From an uncultured Alphaproteobacteria bacterium (GTDB lineage: Bacteria; Pseudomonadota; Alphaproteobacteria; Micavibrionales; Micavibrionaceae): a stretch of 38,229 bases of DNA. The notes under the pieces are model-generated. The model did not search any database. It saw only the letters and a program-made list of their open reading frames with translations, and was not told where the DNA came from. The DNA is taken from the NCBI GenBank assembly GCA_946481105.1, contig CAMLMM010000009.1, forward strand, positions 1 through 38,229, in the 5' to 3' direction. The position numbers and the translations under genes were made by a program. This document shows positions 17,784 to 26,483 of this stretch, piece after piece. Position 1 is the stretch's first letter. The number at the start of each line of letters is the position of its first letter.

Positions 17784-18728
17784 CTAGGCGCGGCCCATTG
17801 CCAGGTATTTCTGCTGGCGGCGTTTCAACAGGCGGTCTGAATCCCACGGGGTGAGTTCCGAGAGCGATTTTTCAATCTGCTGCGATACCTGACCGATAGC
17901 TTCAATCCGGTTGCGATGCGCGCCGCCGATTGGCTCAGGAATAATGCCATCAATCAGTTTAAGCGCATACAGATCCTGCGCGGTCAGTTTCAGTGCCGTT
18001 GCCGCTTCTTCAGCCTGTTGTGCCGAGCGCCACAGGATGGAAGCACAGCCTTCCGGCGAGATAACGGAATAAATTGAGTGTTCCAGCATGAACACACGGT
18101 CGGCCGTCGCGATGGCAATCGCGCCACCCGAACCGCCTTCACCAATCACAACCGAAATCATCGGCGCGCGGAGGCGCAGGCAGGAGTTAATCGACTGGGC
18201 AATGGCTTCGGCCTGGCCACGGGCCTCGGCTTCGATGCCAGGGAAGGCGCCAGCCGTGTCGACGAACGACAGAACCGGCAACTGGAACTGCGACGCCATT
18301 TCCATCAGGCGAATAGCCTTGCGGTAACCTTCCGGCTTCGCCATGCCAAAATTGTGGCGGATGCGCGTTTCTGTGTCGTGACCTTTTTCCTGGCCCATAA
18401 CAACAACAGAGCGGCCTTTGAAACGTCCCAGGCCACCAATCAGGGCCTGGTCCTCGCCGAAGTTACGATCACCCGCGAGCGGGGTAAATTCAGTAATGAG
18501 TTCTTTCACGTAGTCGAGGAAATGCGGACGTTCAGGGTGACGTGCCACTTGAACCTTTTGCGCCGGAGTCAGTTTGCTGTAGGTGGTGACCATCAGCTTT
18601 TCAGCCTTGGTTTCAAGGCGGTGAATTTCTTCGGCGATATTGAAATCCTTGCTGCCAGTCATATTGCGCAGTTCGGCAATTTTGCTTTCCAGCTCACTAA
18701 TGGATTTTTCAAATTCTAATGCAGGCAT
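17784..18728 (-). CDS. accA: Acetyl-CoA carboxylase carboxyltransferase subunit alpha
   Basis: The alpha half of the carboxyltransferase moves the carboxyl group from biotin to acetyl-CoA, giving malonyl-CoA for fatty acid synthesis; its partner AccD is not in this window. The 314-residue product has the family length. It begins MPALEFEKSISELESKIAEL, then has ARHPERPHFLDYV, GRSVVVMGQEKGHDTETRI and PVLSFVDTAGAFPGIEAEAR. The oxyanion and biotin region VVIGEGGSGGAIAIATADRV comes near residue 200, followed by SVISPEGCASILWR. It sits next to xerD, as in many alphaproteobacteria, but a terminator hairpin separates the two. Confidence 0.97.
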   Translation of the reverse strand: MPALEFEKSISELESKIAELRNMTGSKDFNIAEEIHRLETKAEKLMVTTYSKLTPAQKVQVARHPERPHFLDYVKELITEFTPLAGDRNFGEDQALIGGLGRFKGRSVVVMGQEKGHDTETRIRHNFGMAKPEGYRKAIRLMEMASQFQLPVLSFVDTAGAFPGIEAEARGQAEAIAQSINSCLRLRAPMISVVIGEGGSGGAIAIATADRVFMLEHSIYSVISPEGCASILWRSAQQAEEAATALKLTAQDLYALKLIDGIIPEPIGGAHRNRIEAIGQVSQQIEKSLSELTPWDSDRLLKRRQQKYLAMGRA

Positions 18729-18767
18729 CTCTACTACGCTTTTCTGTTATAAAGGGGCAACATAGCA

Positions 18768-18803
18768 AAACAGGCTGATGAATTCAAATACATCAGCCTG
18801 TTT
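18768..18803 (-). terminator. Terminator hairpin after xerD
   Basis: A perfect 13-bp inverted repeat, AAACAGGCTGATG (18768-18780) with CATCAGCCTGTTT (18791-18803), encloses a ten-base loop. On the minus strand the descending arm ends in TTTT, so it fits termination downstream of xerD and insulates accA. Confidence 0.8.
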
Positions 18804-18835
18804 CAATAATTATCTATACGGAAATCCCGTGAAAA

Positions 18836-19825
18836 TTACGCTTTAGCGCGCTTGGCCAGAGGATGTGCTTCCTCAATCGTTTTCTTGAGTTTCTTCCCGA
18901 TAACATGGGTGTAAATCTGGGTGGTCGCGATATCCGCATGGCCCAGCATTTTCTGTACCGCACGCAGGTCAGCGCCGTTGCTGAGCAGGTGGGTCGCAAA
19001 TGCGTGACGCAGGATGTGCGGCGATACGCGATCTTCTTCGATCTTCGCTGCACGTGCCAGGTCTTTCAGCAGTTGCGCAAAACGCTGACGGGTCAGGTGA
19101 CCGCTGTCGGACGTACGTGATGGGAACAGCCATTTGGACTGACGGGCTGATTCTTCACCGGATACGAACTGACCACGGACATTCATGTATTCAGCCAGTG
19201 CTTTCTGTGCGGTTTCGCTCAGCGGAACCATACGCTCACGTCCGCCTTTGCCTTCAACCATAATGAACTGGTTGCCTTCAGCGATAGCCGCGGTTGGCAG
19301 ACCAACGAGTTCGGACACGCGCAGGCCGGTTGCATACAGCAGCTCGAGCAGGCACACGAGACGTACGCTTTCGGCACCGCCTTGTTCGCCAGCAACTTTA
19401 ATCAGCGTATCGACTTCACCTTCGCTCAGTGTCTTCGGCAGCGTACGTGTTTGTTTCGGGCTGTCGATGGTTGAGGTCGGGTCTTCCTTACGGATGTTTT
19501 CAGAAATCAGGTAACGGTAGAACTGACGCAGGGCCGACAGACGACGGGCAACGGTGCGCACGGCGATCTGGTTTTTGTTCTGGCCTTTTACGTGGATTTT
19601 GTTGCTGAGGTCCTGCAGGTAGGACTTCAGATCATCCGTTGTGGCAGCATCAATTTCTTTGCTGCGTTGTGCACGGAGGTAAAGGCTGACGTCAGCCAGA
19701 TCACGCCAGTAGGCATGACGGGTGTTCAATGCAGCGCCACGCTCTGTGGTCAGCATATCTAAAAACGAATCGACCCATTTCGACAAATTGGGTTTCGGCA
19801 TTGCTGGACGACCTGGACGAGCCAT
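18836..19825 (-). CDS. xerD: Tyrosine recombinase XerD
   Basis: XerD acts with XerC at the chromosomal dif site to resolve dimers. The 329-residue product has the N-terminal core-binding domain (SKWVDSFLDMLTTERG onward) and a catalytic domain with every key residue visible: Arg169 (ATGLRVSELVGL), Lys193 (VEGKGGRERMVPL), His270 and Arg273 (SPHILRHAFATHLL), His296 (MLGHADIATTQIYTHV) and the nucleophile Tyr305. The neighbourhood, between accA and aroK, is where alphaproteobacterial XerD is usually found; that supports the housekeeping recombinase over a phage integrase. The start follows AAGGAGAAG. It lies 14 bases after the 574-residue secreted protein gene. Confidence 0.93.
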   Translation of the reverse strand: MARPGRPAMPKPNLSKWVDSFLDMLTTERGAALNTRHAYWRDLADVSLYLRAQRSKEIDAATTDDLKSYLQDLSNKIHVKGQNKNQIAVRTVARRLSALRQFYRYLISENIRKEDPTSTIDSPKQTRTLPKTLSEGEVDTLIKVAGEQGGAESVRLVCLLELLYATGLRVSELVGLPTAAIAEGNQFIMVEGKGGRERMVPLSETAQKALAEYMNVRGQFVSGEESARQSKWLFPSRTSDSGHLTRQRFAQLLKDLARAAKIEEDRVSPHILRHAFATHLLSNGADLRAVQKMLGHADIATTQIYTHVIGKKLKKTIEEAHPLAKRAKA

Positions 19826-19839
19826 AATTTACTTCTCCT

Positions 19840-21564
19840 TTATTCTTTCTTCATTAAGACACCTAACGCTTCACGCATCAGAGAGTCGGTTTCTTCGTTT
19901 AACCCCGCAGAATCGAAAGCTTCGAAAATCCTGTACAGTGCCGCAGGATGGATTGTTTCCATCGACGCGCCTTTCAGGACATTTACGCTATCAATAACCA
20001 CCTGACCCGTCTGCTTCTCTTCGGCTGACTTTTGCAGGTTACGCAAATTTTCATCCATAGGCATTACATAATTGCCAGAAGCTGTCAAGCTTAAAATATT
20101 GTCATAAACTGATTTTTCTTTATCCTGGACAAGGTTAGCATCCAAGGAAACTGCGCGAATGGCGATAATCTGGGCCATTGCGGCATTATCAGCCTTTTGT
20201 GACTCTGTCAAAAAAGCTGTTAATAAATTTTCACCACTCATATTGACATCTTGTTTAACGGCTTTTGCACCCGGAAACGCCGTTTCAACCCATTTTACCG
20301 GGAAACTATGATTCGCAGCCGTCAGAAGCATTAAAATTGCCTTGGCGTCAGCAGGCGTAAATTCATTAAGATTTTCACTTTCAGCAAAACTTCCGGCCTT
20401 TGGAATTAACAGATAAAGGGCATTAAGAGATACGGCTTCCTGTATGACGGCCGGGGTCGTCGCAAATTCCTTGTTACGAAGCTGGGTGAAAAACGCCGCA
20501 TATTTATCCGGTTTAGCATCTTTTTTGACTGGTTCAGAAGATTGCCCAGTCAAAAAATCCAGTTCCTTTTTAATTCCGGAAGCGGATAACAGATTGCGGC
20601 GTAACGCTTCATTGAGAAACTTTACCTGCAAATCCCGGTCGCTTGCGTGAAATGATACCAAAGCATGAAGTGTTTTATCCTGTAAATCAATAAGATTCGG
20701 AGCATCTTTCATCAAAGGCGTTAAGTTGCCGAGGCGGGCGTGCGCCAGCAGCGCAGGCAGGTTAAAATTATTCAGATCCTGAAGGTTGGCAGGTTTGGGC
20801 AGGGACGTTGCCGTGGCGAAAATGCGAACGGTATTATCCAGACGCAGCGCGTCATCATCCCCGGCAACCGGGCTTAAAAGACTCTGGCAAAGGATATTCA
20901 GGTTTTTCCAAAGATCCGGCGCATCCGTTTTAAGTTCAGCGGGAAGAGCTTTCTCCTCAAGACACGCAACCGCGATTTGCCCGTCGCCCAGCATCGATTC
21001 GACTCCAGCGCGTGCTGCCAGAGCTGAAGGTGGCGCGTTTTCATTCATTTTGTATAAATTCAGGGCATCGTCATAAGCGCCCATATCCACCAGTTTAGAA
21101 AGGCGCAGTGAATACAGGTCGATGTTTGCCGACGTATCCGGCGTCGGTGTCAGGACAGCTTTCAAAATCATATTCTGAAACGTGGCGCTGCCGGTTGTCG
21201 GGGTTGGTGATTTCAGAAACTCGGCCACTTTTTCAATGCCGACCCCATTCCAGAAATCCGGTCCGTAGGCATAATCCTCACGCGGGGAAAGCTGGTCCAG
21301 CGCCAGATGGCTGGTCGTTTTGAATTCAGGAGCGGCCTTGGTGATACCGCCGCTATCGCCCTGCACCGGTTTAATCGTCGGGGGCAATACGCGGAAATGC
21401 GTCTGGCGTGGCGCGTTCGGGTCCAATGCGGATGGCGTTGCGGGTGCCGTAGGCTTTTCAGCGCTTTCTTCCTTAAGGTCGTCTTTCGGCGGTGGCGTCG
21501 CAGAGGCGTTCCCGCTAAATCCGGTCACCATTAATCCACAGAGGAGAGCCAGCAGCAGACGCAT
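19840..21564 (-). CDS. Secreted protein of unknown function in the xerD-aroK gap
   Basis: A 574-residue protein with a signal peptide (MRLLLALLCGLMVTGFSGNA, cleavage near ASA), then a proline-rich low-complexity stretch to about residue 60. The rest is a long helical domain that may contain solenoid-like repeats (DLYSLRLSKLVDMGAYDDAL, AARAGVESMLGDGQIAVACL). A periplasmic location is likely. No enzyme motif is visible. Rhodospirillales genomes often carry an anonymous secreted gene in this location, sometimes labelled antifreeze glycopeptide-related; that label is from memory and carries no functional weight. It follows the 43-residue gene by six bases and precedes xerD by 14, so all three form an operon. 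Confidence 0.82.
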   Translation of the reverse strand: MRLLLALLCGLMVTGFSGNASATPPPKDDLKEESAEKPTAPATPSALDPNAPRQTHFRVLPPTIKPVQGDSGGITKAAPEFKTTSHLALDQLSPREDYAYGPDFWNGVGIEKVAEFLKSPTPTTGSATFQNMILKAVLTPTPDTSANIDLYSLRLSKLVDMGAYDDALNLYKMNENAPPSALAARAGVESMLGDGQIAVACLEEKALPAELKTDAPDLWKNLNILCQSLLSPVAGDDDALRLDNTVRIFATATSLPKPANLQDLNNFNLPALLAHARLGNLTPLMKDAPNLIDLQDKTLHALVSFHASDRDLQVKFLNEALRRNLLSASGIKKELDFLTGQSSEPVKKDAKPDKYAAFFTQLRNKEFATTPAVIQEAVSLNALYLLIPKAGSFAESENLNEFTPADAKAILMLLTAANHSFPVKWVETAFPGAKAVKQDVNMSGENLLTAFLTESQKADNAAMAQIIAIRAVSLDANLVQDKEKSVYDNILSLTASGNYVMPMDENLRNLQKSAEEKQTGQVVIDSVNVLKGASMETIHPAALYRIFEAFDSAGLNEETDSLMREALGVLMKKE

Positions 21565-21570
21565 CTCAGA

Positions 21571-21702
21571 CTAGTTTCCCGCCGGTTCGATATTTTTGGT
21601 AACCGGGGTCTGGTCAATGTGAATATCGGCTATCCCGAGGTAAATAACCCCGCCAACAAGAACCAGCACGAAAGCGGCCAGCACAATACCCAGAATTTTC
21701 AT
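21571..21702 (-). CDS. 43-residue single-pass membrane protein
   Basis: A small gene starting at ATG 21702 behind GAGGAG at good spacing. The product is one transmembrane helix (MKILGIVLAAFVLVLVGGVI), then YLGIADIHIDQTPVTKNIEP and a short tail. The tail after the helix resembles the small conserved protein beside aroK in many alphaproteobacteria (from memory, a ...DIPAP...VEK...P... tail), here diverged. It is the first gene of the minus-strand run leading to xerD, and diverges from aroK-aroB. Its function is unknown. Confidence 0.75.
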   Translation of the reverse strand: MKILGIVLAAFVLVLVGGVIYLGIADIHIDQTPVTKNIEPAGN

Positions 21703-21791
21703 TGTAACTCCTCAGTTTCCGATTCGGTGAATGCTTCAATTAAGCTGAATATCTCTTTCTAAACAAGGGCTTTTGCTCTATTTAATGGGAC

Positions 21792-23492
21792 ATGAGCAAA
21801 ATTGAACACGATATCGACGAAATTAAAGGCCTTATCAACAAACCGATCGTTCTGGTCGGGTTGATGGGGGCTGGAAAAACGACCGTTGGCGGCATTCTGG
21901 CCAAACAGCTGGGCTGGCCATTTTATGACTCGGACGAAGAAATCGTTAAAACGGCCGGGAAGAGCATTTCCCAGATATTTTCGGATGACGGCGAGCCGGC
22001 TTTCCGGGCGATGGAGCGCCGGACCATTCAGCGCCTGCTGATGACCGGCCCTTGCGTTATCGCGACCGGTGGCGGGGCGATTACCATTCCCGAAACCGCC
22101 CGTGAAATTATCGGTCGCGGGTTATGCCTGTGGCTGGACGCGCCCGTCGATGTGCTGGTCCAGCGCACCCAAGGTTCCGACCGCCCGCTGCTGCAACATG
22201 GCGACCCGGAAGAGGTTCTGATGAACCTGTACGAAAAACGCCGCGCCGCTTATCTGCAGGCCCATATTCATGTTCAGGATGCGGGGCTGACGCCGGATGA
22301 AATTACCGCCCGTATCATCCTGCAAATTCGTGAATATATCTTCATGCGGTCAACCGATGCTGAAGAGTCAAAGCATATCCCCCAGACACTCTGTCTTGAT
22401 GTATCCCTGGGCGAGCGCAGCTACCCGATTTTTATGGGCGTCGATTTGCTGGCCGAACCTGATATCTGGCTCAGTCAGGAGTTCCGGGGCCGTAAAGCCT
22501 TTGTCCTGACCGATTATAACGTCCGCGCCCTTATTACGGATAAGCTGCAGGAAACACTGCGGCCATTGATGAAATCAGTGGAAGTCATGGAACTGCCGCC
22601 CGGCGAAGCGACCAAGTCATTCGACCGTTATGAAGCCGTGATCGAATGGCTAATTGAACATGGAGTCACCCGTGACTCTATCATTCTTGCCGTTGGCGGC
22701 GGCGTGATTGGCGACCTAGCCGGATTTGCCGCAGCAACAATTCTGCGCGGCATCGATTTCATTCAAATACCGACAACGCTGCTATCGCAGGTTGACAGTT
22801 CCGTCGGTGGCAAAACCGGTATCAATTCAAAAAACGCCAAGAATATGGTCGGCGCATTCTACCAGCCGCGCACCGTTGTCATCGACCTGAAAACGCTTAC
22901 CACGTTGCCGCCGCGGGAATGGCGGGCAGGCTATGCCGAGATTGTCAAATACGGCCTGATCGATGATGCCCATTTCTTCAACTGGCTGCTCGATAACGGG
23001 CAGAAAGTCCTGCTGGGCAATGACCTGGCCCTGCTGCGCGCCATTGAGGTCAGTTGCCACATGAAAGCGGACATCGTCCGGGAGGATGAACGCGAACAGT
23101 CAGGCCGCCGGGCGCTGCTCAACCTTGGCCATACCTTCGGTCATGCCATCGAAGCCGCCATGCATTATGACGGCACTGTCCTGCATGGCGAAGCCGTTGC
23201 CGTCGGCATGGTCATGGCCGCGCGCCTTTCCGAGAAGCTGGGTTATCTGGATAGCATGGACATCCAGCAGATAACCCAGCATTTGAAGCAATGTGGGTTG
23301 CCGACCAGCATCCGTGACCTGAAGCTGCCACCGAATATTACGCCGACCCGGATTGTCGAATTAATGAAAACCGACAAGAAGGCCAATAAGGATGGCATGG
23401 TATTCGTCGTACTGCGCCATCTGGGTAAGGCCGAACTTGCGGATGGCATTCCCGAGGACATGGTTTATAGCGTTGTTGGGGAATTCTTTTAA
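21792..23492 (+). CDS. aroKB: Fused shikimate kinase / 3-dehydroquinate synthase
   Basis: One 566-residue frame carries two shikimate-pathway enzymes. Residues 1 to about 185 are shikimate kinase: GLMGAGKT (23-30) as P-loop, FYDSDEEI for shikimate binding, ATGGGAITIP and the lid RPLL (131-134). From about residue 199 it is 3-dehydroquinate synthase: VGGGVIGDLAGFAAATILRG, TTLLSQVDSSVGGKTGIN, WRAGYAEIVKYGLI and LNLGHTFGHAIEA carry the NAD and zinc sites. No stop or frameshift lies between the halves. Many alphaproteobacteria have the two as adjacent or overlapping genes, so this is a true fusion. The two activities are not consecutive steps. The stop overlaps the next start by one base. Confidence 0.94.
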   Translation: MSKIEHDIDEIKGLINKPIVLVGLMGAGKTTVGGILAKQLGWPFYDSDEEIVKTAGKSISQIFSDDGEPAFRAMERRTIQRLLMTGPCVIATGGGAITIPETAREIIGRGLCLWLDAPVDVLVQRTQGSDRPLLQHGDPEEVLMNLYEKRRAAYLQAHIHVQDAGLTPDEITARIILQIREYIFMRSTDAEESKHIPQTLCLDVSLGERSYPIFMGVDLLAEPDIWLSQEFRGRKAFVLTDYNVRALITDKLQETLRPLMKSVEVMELPPGEATKSFDRYEAVIEWLIEHGVTRDSIILAVGGGVIGDLAGFAAATILRGIDFIQIPTTLLSQVDSSVGGKTGINSKNAKNMVGAFYQPRTVVIDLKTLTTLPPREWRAGYAEIVKYGLIDDAHFFNWLLDNGQKVLLGNDLALLRAIEVSCHMKADIVREDEREQSGRRALLNLGHTFGHAIEAAMHYDGTVLHGEAVAVGMVMAARLSEKLGYLDSMDIQQITQHLKQCGLPTSIRDLKLPPNITPTRIVELMKTDKKANKDGMVFVVLRHLGKAELADGIPEDMVYSVVGEFF

Positions 23493-24790
23493 TGGATGCC
23501 GAGCTTCTTCTAGCCCTTATCGCCATTTTCGTTCTGTTACTCATCGCCGCTGTTTTTGCCGCAGCGGAAACTGCGCTTACGGCGGCATCCCCCGCGCGGA
23601 TGTATTCGGCCGAGAAAGATGGCAACTGGCGGGCCGCGCTGGTCAACAGGATTGTCGCCGACAAGGAACGCCTGATTGGCGGGCTGATGTTTGGGAACAA
23701 CGTCGTCAATATCACTGCATCATCACTGGCCGCCGGGACACTGGTGCACATGTTCGGCGATACGGGCGTTCTGATTGCATCCGGCGCTATGACCGTCCTT
23801 ATTGTCATCTTCGCCGAAGTGCTGCCGAAGACTTATGCGTTCTATAATGCTGACCGCGTGTCGATGTTTATCGCTCCGCTGATGAATGTCATTCTGGCTA
23901 TCTTCGCTCCTATTACATCCGTCATTGGCAAGATATGCAATGCCACGCTGCGGCTGTTTGGGGCCAATATGAACAGCGATGAGGACGGCAGCCACCTGGA
24001 AGTCCTGCGCGGCGTCATCGATATGCATCAGGGTCCGGAAGATGAGGTGCAGAAGCAGCGGGTGATGCTGCGGTCCATTCTCGACCTCGCGGATGTGACA
24101 GTGGACGAGATTATGATCCACCGCCGCAGCGTCCTGATGCTCGATATCAACGAACCAATGAGCAAGCTGGTTAACGAGATTGTCAAATGCCCGTATTCCC
24201 GCATTCCGCTCTACCGCGACAGCACCGAACATATCGTCGGTGTGTTGCATGCCAAGTGGCTGATGCGTGAGTTGCAGGCGGCGGGCGGCGACTGGGACAA
24301 AATTAATCTTGAATCCATCACCGCCGAGCCGTGGTTTATCCCCGACACCACCAACCTGTATGACCAGTTGCAGGCCTTCCGCGACCGGGGCGAGCATTTC
24401 GCCTTTATCGTTGATGAATATGGCGCATTTGAGGGCATCGTCACGCTGGAAGACATTCTGGAAGAGATCGTCGGCGAGATCAGCGACGAACACGACCAGC
24501 GCATGCCCGGCGTCCGCCGCCAGATGAACGGCACATTCCTGGTCAACGGCAATGTTACCATCCGCGATTTGCGCCGTGAATTCGAGTGGGAATTGCCGGA
24601 TGAGGATTATACAACTGTCGCCGGGCTGCTCCTCCATGAAACGCGCCGCCTGCCGGATGTTGGGCAATCCTTTGTTTTTTACGGCTTCCGGTTCGACGTT
24701 GTCCGCCGCCATCGCAATCAGGTAACTCTGATCCGCGTCACACCGCCGAAAGAGAAAATGGTCGAGGACGCCGAAGCTACGGCAGTTTAA
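23492..24790 (+). CDS. HlyC/CorC family protein (CNNM domain, CBS pair, CorC domain)
   Basis: A 432-residue membrane protein of the CorC/CNNM group, linked in the family to magnesium or cobalt efflux. The N-terminal CNNM (DUF21) region has hydrophobic helices (LLALIAIFVLLLIAAVFAAA, then AETALTAASPARM) up to about residue 145. Two CBS domains follow (VDEIMIHRRSVLMLDINEPM; FAFIVDEYGAFEGIVTLED), and the CorC_HlyC domain closes the protein (VNGNVTIRDLRREFEWELPD). Older names such as hemolysin are misleading. The start shares one base with the aroK-aroB stop, consistent with the conserved aroK-aroB-corC order. It overlaps the convergent hydrolase gene by four bases. Confidence 0.92.
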   Translation: MDAELLLALIAIFVLLLIAAVFAAAETALTAASPARMYSAEKDGNWRAALVNRIVADKERLIGGLMFGNNVVNITASSLAAGTLVHMFGDTGVLIASGAMTVLIVIFAEVLPKTYAFYNADRVSMFIAPLMNVILAIFAPITSVIGKICNATLRLFGANMNSDEDGSHLEVLRGVIDMHQGPEDEVQKQRVMLRSILDLADVTVDEIMIHRRSVLMLDINEPMSKLVNEIVKCPYSRIPLYRDSTEHIVGVLHAKWLMRELQAAGGDWDKINLESITAEPWFIPDTTNLYDQLQAFRDRGEHFAFIVDEYGAFEGIVTLEDILEEIVGEISDEHDQRMPGVRRQMNGTFLVNGNVTIRDLRREFEWELPDEDYTTVAGLLLHETRRLPDVGQSFVFYGFRFDVVRRHRNQVTLIRVTPPKEKMVEDAEATAV

Positions 24791-25656
24791 AGAAGCCAGC
24801 CCTTCAATATTTCGATATGGTCGTCACGGTAAAATGACGGTACATGCCCGCAATCGGGAATGGTCACGAGATCGAGTGACGCCCCGGTCTTGCGCTTGAC
24901 CATTTCATCCCTGATCCGTACCGGGAACAAAGTCGATAACTCGCCACGTATGGCCAGCACGGGCTGGGTTATCTTGTCCCAGAACGGCCAGAGCGGCGCG
25001 ACTTCGCCCAAAGGTTCCTTATCAAACATCACCGCCAGCTGCGGGTCGAAATTGCGGATATATTTGCCGTCGGCGCGTTGCTTGAGCGCGGTGCTCGCCA
25101 GATAAAGCCATTGCTCCTCCGTCATCGGCCCACGTGAATAGGGCGTGCCCAGCGACATTTTCAAAATGGGAATGGCGTCTTCGGGCTTATCGTATTCCGG
25201 CGTCAGTTTCATGACCTTCGAAATAAAATCGAGATCGAATTGCGGGACATCCGGCCCGACATCAGACAGCACCAGCCGTCCGATAGGCGAATTGTCCATT
25301 CCCGCGATACGGATACCGAGCAGCCCACCCATCGACACGCCGAACCAGTCACACGACCCCGGCGCGGTACAGCCAAGCACAGCGAGGAAGTTATTGAGGT
25401 CGACAATGTACTGGCGGTACGAATAATCCTCCGGGTTGGGATAATAGGCTGACAGGCCGCGCCCCGGCATATCGAGCGCCGCGACACGGATGCCCCGCGC
25501 CGCCAGTGTTTCGCCTACGAATTTGAAATCATCGGAATTGCCGAGCAGCCCGGCGACACAAACCAGTGTCGATTTATTCCCGGCTCCCCAGATTTTATAG
25601 TGCAACGAATGGAACCCGGTGCGGGTATGCGTCTGAAATGTACCTGTGGTGAGCAT
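24787..25656 (-). CDS. Alpha/beta hydrolase
   Basis: A 289-residue alpha/beta-fold enzyme without a signal peptide. The nucleophile is Ser108 in FGVSMGG, the oxyanion region is VAGLLGNSDDF, and the catalytic histidine is in IPDCGHVPSFY (about 271). The usual acid after strand beta-7 (RG.xSDLL in relatives) reads RGELSTLFP here, so a threonine replaces the expected aspartate; another acidic residue such as the glutamate in RGE may serve. The substrate cannot be predicted. GGAGG precedes the start. The stop overlaps the corC-type gene by four bases in convergent arrangement. Confidence 0.88.
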   Translation of the reverse strand: MLTTGTFQTHTRTGFHSLHYKIWGAGNKSTLVCVAGLLGNSDDFKFVGETLAARGIRVAALDMPGRGLSAYYPNPEDYSYRQYIVDLNNFLAVLGCTAPGSCDWFGVSMGGLLGIRIAGMDNSPIGRLVLSDVGPDVPQFDLDFISKVMKLTPEYDKPEDAIPILKMSLGTPYSRGPMTEEQWLYLASTALKQRADGKYIRNFDPQLAVMFDKEPLGEVAPLWPFWDKITQPVLAIRGELSTLFPVRIRDEMVKRKTGASLDLVTIPDCGHVPSFYRDDHIEILKGWLL

Positions 25657-25722
25657 TTTATCCTCCGTTCGCGGCGACGGATGACATCATGCACCCGTTT
25701 TTACCCGGCAAAAAGCGTTTTT

Positions 25723-26031
25723 TCAGGACCGGAACGTGTATGGGAAGGGTAAATCACCCGGCAGCTTAATTAGTTTGTTTGCTGCGGCTTCGTACCCGAA
25801 ACGCAGCTGGTATTCCGCGTAACGCATCCAGACCTTATGACGGTGGAATAAATGCCGCAGGCGGCGCGCGCCATAGCAGCGTCCGCCGTGTTTCAGGGCG
25901 TTAAAGCGCACACGCTGCTTACCAGCGAGCGTGCGCGGCCCGGTGGATTTGGTCCATGGTTGCCAGTTGCGGATTTTCGCCCGCATTAATTCGGCATGGG
26001 CCGCCCGCGCTTCGGGAGTCCAGACACGCAT
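25723..26031 (-). CDS. Small basic protein with STGPRT...NALKHG motif
   Basis: A 102-residue, strongly basic protein. Its core, KSTGPRTLAGKQRVRFNALK followed by HGG, matches a motif that recurs in many short bacterial hypotheticals (STGPRT-x-GK...NALKHG). It is preceded by a helix (PEARAAHAELMRAKIRNWQP) and followed by an Arg/His-rich segment (RRLRHLFHRHK). Nucleic-acid binding is plausible from the charge but not shown. It is the second gene of a two-gene unit, two bases after its partner, driven by a clear promoter. Confidence 0.75.
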   Translation of the reverse strand: MRVWTPEARAAHAELMRAKIRNWQPWTKSTGPRTLAGKQRVRFNALKHGGRCYGARRLRHLFHRHKVWMRYAEYQLRFGYEAAANKLIKLPGDLPFPYTFRS

Positions 26032-26033
26032 GG

Positions 26034-26405
26034 TCAGGAATTATCCTGCGCGTCGAGGCGGCGTTCGCAAAGCTTGACGCGTTCACGTTCAAGCTGCATG
26101 TTATTCAGCAGGTTATAGGACGCGCGAAAGCGGTCAGACGAGGCGCAGATATAGTTAAAATAGTAACCAGTATTACTTCTGTCTGTTTCGATCTTGTCGG
26201 CGTAACGCTGAAAGAACCGCGCAAAGAAATCACATTGAGCGTAGAGCGTGGCATCAAGGTCGCGTTGAATTCCCATCGGCATATCACGTTCCATTTCAAT
26301 AGCCGCACGTTCCAGCGCGAGCGCTACCTGCGAAACAAAAGGGGCCGGGAGAGTTTTATCAGTGTCGGTCTGGGTGGGGAGGGAAGATGAGGTGGTTTCA
26401 GTCAT
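26034..26405 (-). CDS. 123-residue unknown protein, partner of the STGPRT gene
   Basis: A soluble, largely helical protein with a Ser/Thr-rich start (MTETTSSSLPTQTDTDK), helices such as PFVSQVALALERAAIEMERD and CDFFARFFQRYADKI, and a charged end (LERERVKLCERRLDAQDNS). I do not recognise a family. The start is secured by AAGGAG at good spacing. It has a strong promoter immediately upstream, and its stop lies two bases before the STGPRT gene, so the two are certainly co-transcribed. Confidence 0.75.
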   Translation of the reverse strand: MTETTSSSLPTQTDTDKTLPAPFVSQVALALERAAIEMERDMPMGIQRDLDATLYAQCDFFARFFQRYADKIETDRSNTGYYFNYICASSDRFRASYNLLNNMQLERERVKLCERRLDAQDNS

Positions 26406-26435
26406 TATATACTCCTTCGTAAAAGTTTTTCTTTT

Positions 26436-26465
26436 ATGATAGGAATATTTTCATGCAATTGTCAA
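26436..26465 (-). promoter_or_regulatory. Sigma-70-type promoter for the 123-residue gene
   Basis: On the minus strand TTGACA (26465 to 26460) and TATCAT (26441 to 26436) are separated by 18 bases. The predicted start near 26429 gives a 25-base leader carrying AAGGAG. Confidence 0.75.
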
Positions 26466-26483
26466 GGAATATTTGCCTATCTT

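Noticed and set aside
18836..19825. Tyrosine recombinase as a sign of a prophage or integron
   Set aside because: All neighbours are housekeeping genes in a conserved alphaproteobacterial order, and no attachment repeats or phage genes are present; it is XerD.
23338..24712. Long minus-strand open frames opposite aroK-aroB and the CorC-type gene
   Set aside because: They are antisense shadows of well-supported genes and show no family motifs.
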